The notes beneath the pieces are model-generated. The model made no database searches. It saw only the letters and a program-made list of their open reading frames with translations, and had not been told where the DNA came from. This document shows, piece by piece, positions 1 to 5,143 of a DNA stretch of 5,143 nucleotides (positions are counted from its first letter, which is position 1; every line of letters begins with the position of its first letter). The stretch comes from Firmicutes bacterium UBA5449. GTDB lineage: Bacteria > Bacillota > SHA-98 > UBA4971. The position numbers were made by a program, and so were the translations under genes. The stretch is taken from the NCBI GenBank assembly GCA_002424305.1, contig DIQZ01000086.1, forward strand, positions 18,497-23,639, in the 5' to 3' direction.

Positions 1-159
1 CATGAGCCATAGAAAACTTCACGATATAGCAGGAAATACCATCAACGTATAGAAGATAGAGCTACTACCGCCATATGCAGACAGTTTTACCATCACCCCG
101 CGTTCCTCGGCGCCTCACGAAGAGGAATAGCAAGTGCCATGCGTAAAGAGGGAAAGGCA
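1..159. other. Leader/intergenic stretch upstream of the histidine kinase
   Basis: No gene is supported here. One plus-strand frame is open from the left edge to a TAG at 50-52, reading MSHRKLHDIAGNTINV; this could be the last residues of an upstream gene, but it is too short to judge. A 6-bp inverted repeat, TTCCTC (103-108) and GAGGAA (122-127) with a 13-nt loop, lies just before the kinase; its right arm covers the only purine-rich site available to the alternative ATG at 139. A TATAGA box at 48-53 has no acceptable -35 partner at 16-18 bp, so I do not call a promoter. Confidence 0.3.
148..152 (+). promoter_or_regulatory. Ribosome binding site that decides the kinase start
   Basis: GAGGG is followed by a 7-nt spacer and ATG at 160-162, which is close to ideal. 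The upstream in-frame ATG at 139 has only AGAGGA at 121-126, 12 nt away and inside a small inverted repeat. This favours the 160 start over 139 by seven codons. Confidence 0.6.
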
Positions 160-2478
160 ATGTCTGATGTCGAGGGTCTTGATGGCAAGAGAAGAAACGC
201 ATCTTTTCTATCCCGCAGACACGGAAACGTCTATTATCCGCATTCATATTGGATAGGTCTTAGCACAGACAAGTATCAGAAGCATGTCCCTTACAGGGAA
301 GCATTACTTTGTGATCGGGTATTGCAGCTCATAACACATGCTTGCAGGGCTGATCATGCTGCATTGATAATGAGCGATTATTCATTCATCTATGACGGAA
401 TAGATAAAATTCATGTACACCCTGAACCTACGTCAGATGAGGAAGCAGTGCTGTGGAAATACGTTGCAGCTTACATTGGAGAAAGTGTTCGATTGGGGAC
501 CCCGTTGAATATTCCTGAGAGTTTACAGGAGGCACTTAATCTTGGTACTGTGCAGATATTACCCGCCTCGAGTCAGAATGAAGGTACTTTTGTAGTTGCA
601 ATATTTAATAAGTCTTCGTCTCCCCCACTGAATCATGAAGACGAGAATATACTTCGCCGTCTCACAGACGAATTCGTGCATGTTTTCCATACGGTAGTCT
701 CCCAAAAAAATAGGAGAGCCAGGTCGCATAAGGTTTCAAGGGTGCTTAGGGCGCGTAGTGTTCTCTTATCAATCAGCGAACTGTGTACTACACTTGATGG
801 TTTGATGGAGCTTGTGGTTAGCATGAAGCTGGCTGAGTCTGCTTGTGTCCGTATTCTTGATGAAGACACGAACATGCTCAAGTTGGTTGCGACAGCAGGG
901 AAGAAACAGGGAATTGATACATATCCCCGCCTTCCGGCAACGGATTGCTCTATTATGCAACTTGCGCCCAATAGGCGGACCCCTAGGTGTATGAATCCGC
1001 ACCAATGTTTCAAGTTAAGCAGGTCTGAGAACCTCCAAGCGATTTGCGCGCCTGTCTTAAGTGACTCAGGTGCTATAGGTGTCTTGTCATTATGGAACCC
1101 TCCCAAGGAGGGCTTGTCTCCGGAGAATATGAGGATTATCGATGCTGTTGCTCTGGCGGTTGAGAAGGTTTTCCTGGATACCTGCATATTTCCTGCAGGC
1201 TCTAAGACATGGGAAAGAACCGGTTTTGTAGAGTATGCTTCTATTGCCAGCAGAGCCTCAGGAGATATCACGCATACTGCCAGAGAGATTTTGACGGGTT
1301 TAAGGAGGTCAGTCAACTTTCAGGTCGGGGCTTTCGTAAATTGTCGGGATGGCATGGAAGTATTTTCAGTGCTTTTTTCGTTGACAGATCCTTTGATCAT
1401 TGGTTCTGTTCAGTCTGAAGACCCGGACATGGAAAGAGGCTTCCCTGCCTATGGCACATCCGGTGACGCGTGTGGAACTATTATTCTCGGTGATCCGGAA
1501 GCTGAAGAGTGGGCAGACAGAGCGCTTGAGGAATTAGAATCTGATAGGGCATGTATGTTTATCAGACCCTTTTATATGCGTGATAGCAGATGGCCTTCAT
1601 GCTTAGTTGTCCCGCTTGTCAGCGGCGGTGAGATTATTGGATTGTTTATTTGTGGTAAGCCTGAAGGCGACAAGTTTACCAATGAAGAAATGAGTTTTTG
1701 TGAGAGTGTACGCCACGACCTGATACTGCTATGGGAGAATTTTATGGCCCGTGTAAAACCCAAAACCAGTCCGGCAATAGAAGTAATGTTGGAACGGATA
1801 GAAACCTTAGAGCAACTTGCGGTTGGCACAGCTCATGAGATAAAGAATCCACTTGCGGTCATTAAGGGCTATATGCAGGTACTACAGGTTGACCAAGGTA
1901 TATCTCAAGAAATACGGCAACGAATAGAACGCCTGCTTCGGCAGGTGGATCAGATAAGTCGGATTGCAGACGACCTTGCAGGTCTTGCAAAGCTTAGTGC
2001 AATAGATATCTCCATGATTTCAATCTCTGACCTTCTGGAAGAAGTCTTGGATGTAATTAAGCCACAAGCTGTGAGTAAGGGTATTTCAATAGTCCGGAGA
2101 TATCCTGATGATATCCCTGCAATATGTGGGGATGCAGGTAAGTTAGAGCAAGCCTTCTTGAATATCTGCAGAAATGCCGTTGAAGCAATGGGCACAAAAG
2201 GCGACGAGCTTCGTGTAACGATTAGGATTTCGAGTGACAGACGAAACATGGAGGTAGAATTTCGCGATACAGGTCCGGGCATAAGCAGGGAAGCAATGAC
2301 GATGATGTTTACGCCTTTCTTTACCACGAAAAGACATGGGACAGGCCTTGGGCTCAACATATCCATGCACATTGCAAGGCTACATGGAGGAACGATACGG
2401 GCAGAAAGTGTACAAGGTGGAAAAGGCGCTATATTTACGGTGATCTTACCGTTGGCAAGAAACTCACATCTAAGGTAA
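160..2478 (+). CDS. Soluble three-GAF sensor histidine kinase
   Basis: This is a 772-residue two-component sensor kinase; an in-frame ATG at 139 would give 779. There is no signal peptide or membrane segment, so it should sense cytoplasmic signals. Three GAF-like modules are inferred from fold-like patterning at about residues 52-180, 198-340 and 365-525. The first and third are divergent; the second is the clearest, with an 'ICAPVL...GVLSLWNP' core. Catalytic core: H-box AHEIKNPLAVIKGY with phosphoacceptor His559, N-box NICRNAVEAM from 668, G1 box DTGPGIS from Asp703, F-box FTPFFTTK around 717-724, and G2 box GTGLGLN from 727. All key residues are present, so it should autophosphorylate and pass phosphate to a response regulator, which is not in this window. 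GAF2 carries four cysteines (263, 277, 283, 296) that might bind a metal, Fe-S cluster or act as redox sensors. The ligand is unknown. The family call is firm; the domain edges are estimates. Confidence 0.93.
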   Translation: MSDVEGLDGKRRNASFLSRRHGNVYYPHSYWIGLSTDKYQKHVPYREALLCDRVLQLITHACRADHAALIMSDYSFIYDGIDKIHVHPEPTSDEEAVLWKYVAAYIGESVRLGTPLNIPESLQEALNLGTVQILPASSQNEGTFVVAIFNKSSSPPLNHEDENILRRLTDEFVHVFHTVVSQKNRRARSHKVSRVLRARSVLLSISELCTTLDGLMELVVSMKLAESACVRILDEDTNMLKLVATAGKKQGIDTYPRLPATDCSIMQLAPNRRTPRCMNPHQCFKLSRSENLQAICAPVLSDSGAIGVLSLWNPPKEGLSPENMRIIDAVALAVEKVFLDTCIFPAGSKTWERTGFVEYASIASRASGDITHTAREILTGLRRSVNFQVGAFVNCRDGMEVFSVLFSLTDPLIIGSVQSEDPDMERGFPAYGTSGDACGTIILGDPEAEEWADRALEELESDRACMFIRPFYMRDSRWPSCLVVPLVSGGEIIGLFICGKPEGDKFTNEEMSFCESVRHDLILLWENFMARVKPKTSPAIEVMLERIETLEQLAVGTAHEIKNPLAVIKGYMQVLQVDQGISQEIRQRIERLLRQVDQISRIADDLAGLAKLSAIDISMISISDLLEEVLDVIKPQAVSKGISIVRRYPDDIPAICGDAGKLEQAFLNICRNAVEAMGTKGDELRVTIRISSDRRNMEVEFRDTGPGISREAMTMMFTPFFTTKRHGTGLGLNISMHIARLHGGTIRAESVQGGKGAIFTVILPLARNSHLR

Positions 2479-2513
2479 CTAACATAGATAAGCAATTAAC
2501 ATAAAAGTCTCTG

Positions 2514-2539
2514 TGAGCAATAATGGCTGTATGAGCAAT
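2514..2539. repeat. Direct repeat TGAGCAAT, two copies
   Basis: TGAGCAAT occurs at 2514-2521 and again at 2532-2539, an 18-bp period, about two helical turns less three bases. An inverted partial copy, GTGATTGC, lies at 2687-2694 and matches the reverse complement of GCAATCAC, the extended second copy. Paired sites of this kind can be regulator half-sites, but two 8-mers may be chance. Confidence 0.3.
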
Positions 2540-2543
2540 CACA

Positions 2544-2585
2544 ACTGTGCACCGATGTTTGGGATTTAGTCAATTGATGCACAGT
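2544..2585. repeat. Interrupted inverted repeat ACTGTGCA / TGCACAGT
   Basis: The arms ACTGTGCA (2544-2551) and TGCACAGT (2578-2585) are perfect complements. After one C/A mismatch the stem can extend by CGAT (2553-2556) with ATTG (2573-2576), using one G-T pair and leaving a 16-nt loop. No T run follows on either strand, so it does not look like an intrinsic terminator. It overlaps the candidate promoter at 2574-2600, so an operator or RNA hairpin is possible. Confidence 0.45.
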
Positions 2586-2600
2586 GTTTACCATTATAAT
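2574..2600 (+). promoter_or_regulatory. Weak candidate sigma-A promoter
   Basis: A perfect -10 box TATAAT (2595-2600) has TTGATG (2574-2579, 4 of 6 to consensus) 15 bp upstream; that spacer is shorter than the preferred 17. Transcription would run rightward, antisense to the broken gene and arcC, and no plus-strand gene follows. In AT-rich intergenic DNA this may be coincidence. Confidence 0.18.
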
Positions 2601-2620
2601 CTAATTGGTCTGTTTACGGA

Positions 2621-2924
2621 CTACTTTGCAGGTATTATAACTAGGTTCCTCTTCTTGAGTCTTTCTCTATCCTCGTTGCTGATTGAGTGATTGCGAACAT
2701 GAAATATCCCCCTTCTTAGTTACCAACCTATCAATGCGTGTACAGAGTTCCGCGTAGGATAGCTTATCTCAGGTCGATCGCCCTTGTGACGCGACAAATC
2801 TACCGCTGCCCGAGACTCCGAGAAACACCTCATACGGGGAATAATATGAAAGCATTTGCGCTATCTCGACAAGAGGCATACCCCGTTTTACTGCCCCTTC
2901 GTGATGGGTCAGTTGCGATAACAT
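2621..2924 (-). pseudogene. Broken small gene downstream of carbamate kinase, unrecognised family
   Basis: An ATG at 2922-2924 opens 51 codons (MLSQLTHHEGAVKRG...FLGVSGSGRFVASQGRST) ending at a TGA at 2769-2771. The same frame stays open past that stop, reading DKLSYAELCTRIDRLVTKKG, up to a GGGGG run near 2713-2717. Removing one G joins it to a third segment, IFHVRNHSISNEDRERLKKR followed by NLVIIPAK, ending at a TAG at 2621-2623. The span is 304 nt, exactly 101 codons plus one base, so one nonsense change and one 1-bp insertion account for it. The composition looks protein-like: hydrophobic strand, Gly-rich turn, helix and a charged C-terminal part. A weak SD-like GGTGAG stands 4 nt before the ATG. 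Only 12 bp separate it from arcC, so it was probably co-transcribed. I cannot name the family. Sequencing errors could mimic both lesions. Confidence 0.5.
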
Positions 2925-2936
2925 AGAACTCACCGT

Positions 2937-3872
2937 TTATAAGGTGATCCTCGTGCCATTCTTGCCTTTTAGAGCATCCAAACCTTGATTGAGAGATGCA
3001 ATAATTGAAGTCCCGCCGCAACATGCGAAATTAATAGCTGCTTGAACCTTCGGACCCATACTACCTGCGCTGAACTCACCTTCGCTCATGTACTTCTTGG
3101 CTTCGTCTACAGTAATCTCATTAAGATATGTTTCAGATGGGGTGTGGTAATTGATTGCCACTCTTTCAACATCTGTAAGGATTAGCAGGATATCAGCTTT
3201 GATATCCCCTGCCAACTTAGAGCTGGCCAGGTCCTTGTCTATTACCGCCTCGATCCCTTGAAGTGTATTACCTTCACGAATCACCGGTATACCTCCGCCA
3301 CCTGCAGCAATTACTATTGAGCCTTGTTGAATGAGGGATCGAATTGCGGATTTTTCAAAGATTTCAACCGGGAGAGGTGACGGGACAACCTTACGCCAGC
3401 CTCTGCCTGCATCTTCCTTCCATGTTTCTCCTCGCTCCGCTGCGAAATGTTGTGCTTCTTCCTCTGTATAGAAAGGGCCTATAGGTTTAGTGGGGTTTTT
3501 GAATGCAGGATCATTTTCATCAACGATGACCTGAGTAAGGACGGTAACAACAGGAAGACTGATACCCACTTCAGCAAGCTCATTTTGAATACATTGTTGA
3601 ATCATGTATCCTATGAGTCCCTGACTTTCTGCACCACATACATCCAGCGGCATGGCAGGGACCAGATTCTGTGAATGTTGGTTTTGAATAAGAATATTCC
3701 CAACCTGCGGGCCGTTACCGTGGGTTATGACTACTCTATAACCCTGTTTGACCATGCAGGCAATGCTCTTACATGTTGTTTTGACATTAGCGAATTGTTC
3801 TTCTGCGGTTCCTGTCTGGCCGGGTCTTAGAATTGCGTTGCCACCCAGCGCTACAACGATTGTCGATTGCAC
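2937..3872 (-). CDS. arcC: Carbamate kinase
   Basis: This intact 311-residue enzyme of the amino acid kinase family converts carbamoyl phosphate and ADP to ATP, with carbamate breaking down to ammonia and CO2. It is cytoplasmic and yields ATP in fermentation of arginine/citrulline, agmatine or purine products. Motifs visible: ALGGNA (8-13), THGNGPQVG (50-58), the carbamate kinase signature around PLDVCGAESQGLIGY (75-89), NPTKPIGPFYTEEEA (126-140), GRGWRKVVPSP (157-167), AAGGGGIPV (189-197), IDKDLASSKLA (211-221), ILTDVE (231-236) and SAGSMGPKVQAA (268-279). Lys129, Lys213 and Lys275 sit where family members have catalytic or nucleotide-contacting lysines. Length is normal for the family (about 310). 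The start is GTG. No deiminase or carbamoyltransferase gene is adjacent, so the pathway it serves cannot be read here. A decayed regulator lies upstream and a broken small gene 12 bp downstream. Confidence 0.97.
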   Translation of the reverse strand: MQSTIVVALGGNAILRPGQTGTAEEQFANVKTTCKSIACMVKQGYRVVITHGNGPQVGNILIQNQHSQNLVPAMPLDVCGAESQGLIGYMIQQCIQNELAEVGISLPVVTVLTQVIVDENDPAFKNPTKPIGPFYTEEEAQHFAAERGETWKEDAGRGWRKVVPSPLPVEIFEKSAIRSLIQQGSIVIAAGGGGIPVIREGNTLQGIEAVIDKDLASSKLAGDIKADILLILTDVERVAINYHTPSETYLNEITVDEAKKYMSEGEFSAGSMGPKVQAAINFACCGGTSIIASLNQGLDALKGKNGTRITL

Positions 3873-3882
3873 AGATATAATT

Positions 3883-3892
3883 CCCCTTCCTC
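3883..3892 (-). promoter_or_regulatory. Ribosome binding site of carbamate kinase
   Basis: Read on the minus strand, GAGGAAGGGG lies 10 nt before the GTG start at 3870-3872. This strong purine-rich site supports the GTG start; no in-frame ATG offers a better MxxTIVVALGGNA N-terminus. A second GGAGG lies slightly farther upstream (about 3897-3901). Confidence 0.65.
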
Positions 3893-3948
3893 TAATCCTC
3901 CACAGTTTATGTTTTCCATGTTCTCTTTATTTTTTCTCACAAAGTTCA

Positions 3949-4305
3949 TTATTGATTACTGCGCGTTCGGCGACTCAAGATTTGGATCTCCATCTCACCT
4001 TGGAGGACGAGAGTGCACTCTTCACCTGGGTGAGTCAGGTATGTAGCAAGGCTGAATTCTGGGTACAACCATTCAACTCCTATGGAACAAGTCCTTCTTT
4101 TGGGTTGAGAAAATCGCCTTGTGGAATTGGATAAATCGGGCGCATCTGCAATGAAAACAGAGAATCCGCTGAGGAAGGATATAGATGTTTCAGGATTATT
4201 GAAAATCCTACTTAAATTGACAAGGAATTTCACTTGCATTCCCGAATCTATTACGTCAGTGAAAGATGCAATTACTTCAGACATCAAAGCAGCAAATTTC
4301 CCCAA
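3949..4305 (-). pseudogene. Decayed XRE-cupin transcriptional regulator
   Basis: The open frame shows, in order, the main landmarks of the XRE-cupin family (N-terminal helix-turn-helix, C-terminal sugar/small-molecule-binding cupin). GMQVKFLVNLSRIFNNPETS resembles the recognition-helix region usually written G(L/M)SVSFLSxIE...NPS. RRFSQPKRRTCSIGVEWLYP resembles the linker 'RxxQRRTLxxPGxGVxWELLTP'. THPGEECTLVLQGEMEIQ matches cupin motif 1, H-x-x-E/E-x6-G. Damage is clear. The usual first metal ligand of HxH is Leu (LTHPGEE), residues between WLYPEFS and the cupin strand are missing, and the frame stops at 3949-3951 with the second half of the cupin absent in every frame before arcC. The only start in the frame is TTG at 4303-4305; the frame is open farther upstream to about 4363 without a convincing start or SD. 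Such proteins often control neighbouring catabolic or transport genes, so it may once have regulated arcC or the divergent membrane protein. Family by pattern recognition only. Confidence 0.55.
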
Positions 4306-4363
4306 GTAGCGCGTCTTCTCAAGCCACGCGTCAGCCGTGGGTATGATTTTTGATATGTTCCAC

Positions 4364-4378
4364 GACTAAGACTAAGTC
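4364..4378. repeat. Short tandem/palindromic motif before the membrane protein gene
   Basis: GACTAAGACTAAGTC contains GACTAA twice in tandem and ends in the odd palindrome GACT-A-AGTC (4370-4378). It lies 20 bp before the start codon, in the gap between the decayed regulator and the membrane protein gene, where an operator would be expected. It is short enough to be chance. Confidence 0.22.
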
Positions 4379-4384
4379 ATTTAT

Positions 4385-4389
4385 GGAGG
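4385..4389 (+). promoter_or_regulatory. Ribosome binding site of the membrane protein
   Basis: GGAGG with an 8-nt spacer to ATG at 4398-4400. This is a consensus site and decides the start of the edge-truncated gene. No convincing -35/-10 pair was found; TTGATA at 4350-4355 lacks a matching -10 box at 17 bp. Confidence 0.75.
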
Positions 4390-4397
4390 ATGGGTCT

Positions 4398-5143
4398 ATG
4401 CTTGATGAAGACTACGCCGACATCTTAGGTCGACACAGATTGCTTTGTGTCTTGCTGGGTTTGTTTTTCTCTTGGTTGTTAAGCTTCATCTTGCTCGGCC
4501 CCTCTCTCGTTTCTTTTGCTGCAAGCAAGGGTGTAGATGGCACATCCGTTGGGAGTACGTTCGCATTATTTCACGGTCTCAGCTTGATAAGTTACGGTAT
4601 TTGGGGAAGGCGTCACTTTATCAGTCTGATCCGAAAAATATTCGACAAAGACAAGGCGCGCCTAACGGGCAATCTAACCGGAGAAGACGCTGTTGATGTT
4701 GCGGTTATGGGCGTTTCTTGTTTTGCTTGCTTTGGCCTTACAGTCGCTTTTATTTATGTTCCTTCTCTGCTTTGGAGCTGGTTGGCTATTGGCTTAGGCC
4801 TTGCATCCGGCCCATTTGTAATAACATGCGCATCAAAAATGGCGTGCACTATTCCTCAAAATGAGCGGGGACGGGCGTTTGCGTGCTCTATGGCCACCGC
4901 TAATGTAGCTCTGTACATTCATACTGCGTTTTTTGAAAGCCTTAAACCCTCCATGGCCGTATTGTTGAGTTCGGGCTGGCTTTTCATTTCATTGATTGTT
5001 CTTCACTGCTATAGTAAGAAGCTGTCTTCCATTCCCCTGGGAAGTCGGTTAATCGTCAATAAAGCAGACTCTGCCGGAAGCCTTAACCCTCCGCGGTTCT
5101 TTCTGTTTTTGGCTGTTCTGATAGCAGGTACTTCTATCATAGG
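4398..5143 (+). CDS. MFS-like polytopic membrane protein, N-terminal part (runs off right edge)
   Basis: The frame is open from ATG 4398 to the window end without a stop: 248 codons plus two bases, starting MLDEDYADILGRHRLLCVLL. About seven hydrophobic segments are visible at residues 15-42, 51-70, 100-121, 124-149, 158-179, 186-205 and 232 onward. Basic loops such as GRRHFISLIRK (70-80) and IPQNERGRAFACSMA (152-166) fall between them. The pattern of about six helices, a hydrophilic linker (206-231) and a further helix resembles half of a 12-helix major facilitator superfamily protein; the ERGRAFACSMATAN element recalls the TM4-TM5 loop of MFS proteins. The classical MFS motif A (GxxxDRxGRR) is not evident. 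It may be a transporter, or the membrane domain of an MFS-LuxR regulator ending in a DNA-binding domain beyond the edge. The substrate is unknown. The cytoplasm-facing N-terminus is acidic. It is divergent to the decayed XRE-cupin gene. Confidence 0.75.
   Translation, partial: MLDEDYADILGRHRLLCVLLGLFFSWLLSFILLGPSLVSFAASKGVDGTSVGSTFALFHGLSLISYGIWGRRHFISLIRKIFDKDKARLTGNLTGEDAVDVAVMGVSCFACFGLTVAFIYVPSLLWSWLAIGLGLASGPFVITCASKMACTIPQNERGRAFACSMATANVALYIHTAFFESLKPSMAVLLSSGWLFISLIVLHCYSKKLSSIPLGSRLIVNKADSAGSLNPPRFFLFLAVLIAGTSII

Larger units (their letters stand above)
2479..2620. other. Intergenic region between convergent genes
   Basis: This 142-bp AT-rich stretch separates the kinase stop from the end of the broken minus-strand gene. 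I see no coding potential and no GC-rich hairpin followed by a T run, so no intrinsic terminator can be called for either side. It does hold a direct repeat, an inverted repeat and a TATAAT box, listed separately. Confidence 0.5.

Noticed and set aside
18..95. 24-codon minus-strand hydrophobic peptide starting MVKLSAYGGSSSIF
   Set aside because: Only a distant GAGG precedes the ATG, and such short frames are common by chance.
633..1316. 227-codon minus-strand open frame inside the kinase gene
   Set aside because: It lies wholly antisense to a kinase with clear domains, shows no recognisable motif and has no good SD; it is a shadow frame.
1950..2495. 181-codon minus-strand open frame opposite the kinase catalytic core
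   Set aside because: Its sequence is the antisense of the conserved N, G1, F and G2 boxes, which explains its openness.
2769..2771. In-frame TGA as a selenocysteine codon in the gene downstream of arcC
   Set aside because: Only a 3-bp GCG/CGC pairing is visible within about 40 nt after the TGA, far too weak for a bacterial SECIS hairpin, and the same gene has a separate frameshift, so decay or error is simpler.
2738..2926. 62-codon plus-strand frame starting MYRVPRRIAYLRS
   Set aside because: It is antisense to the broken gene downstream of arcC, with no SD and no recognised motif.
3849..3920. 22-codon minus-strand peptide MENINCGGLEEGELYLCNRQ... overlapping the arcC start as a leader peptide
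   Set aside because: It has no convincing SD and no repeated regulatory codons; overlap with the arcC SD looks incidental.
4121..4309. 62-codon plus-strand frame starting MELDKSGASAMKTENP
   Set aside because: It looks mildly protein-like but is antisense to the XRE-cupin remnant, which has family landmarks; no SD precedes its ATG.
4324..4340. CCACG...CGTGG inverted repeat as a terminator
   Set aside because: The stem is only 5 bp and no T run immediately follows the stem, so it is not a credible terminator.
4445..4696. 83-codon plus-strand frame inside the membrane protein gene
   Set aside because: It is out of frame with the 248-codon hydrophobic frame that starts at 4398 behind a consensus SD, and it stops inside it.

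Overview
The window looks like chromosomal DNA from a moderate-GC bacterium (mid-40s % by eye). Purine-rich Shine-Dalgarno sites, a GTG-started carbamate kinase and a soluble multi-GAF histidine kinase would suit an anaerobic Firmicute of the Clostridia/Peptococcaceae kind. That placement is an inference: there is no rRNA or other marker gene.

Layout, left to right. Positions 1-159 are an upstream/leader stretch. Positions 160-2478 (+) hold a complete 772-residue cytoplasmic sensor histidine kinase: three GAF-like sensory modules, then HisKA and HATPase_c, with all catalytic boxes intact. No response regulator lies beside it. Positions 2479-2620 are a short intergenic region with a 18-nt-spaced direct repeat, an interrupted inverted repeat and a TATAAT box. 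Positions 2621-2924 (-) hold a broken small gene. Its frame reads through an in-frame TGA and then needs removal of one G from a GGGGG run to give an apparent 100-codon protein of unrecognised family. Only 12 bp separate it from the carbamate kinase gene, so it was probably the second gene of that operon. Positions 2937-3872 (-) hold an intact carbamate kinase (arcC type). Positions 3949 to about 4305 (-) hold the decayed remnant of an XRE-cupin transcriptional regulator. Positions 4398-5143 (+) hold the first 248 codons of a polytopic, MFS-like membrane protein that runs off the right edge; it could be a transporter or the membrane half of an MFS-LuxR regulator.

How they may fit together: carbamate kinase makes ATP from carbamoyl phosphate at the end of arginine/citrulline, agmatine or purine (allantoin/oxamate) fermentation, but no carbamoyltransferase or deiminase is in view. 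The intact kinase sits between two degraded minus-strand genes, one of which looks like a former local regulator. This suggests an operon that has lost its control gene and a downstream partner, or was rearranged into place. The histidine kinase and the membrane protein are on the other strand and need not be functionally linked to arcC. I see no CRISPR array, tRNA, rRNA, complete insertion sequence, attachment site or clear terminator.
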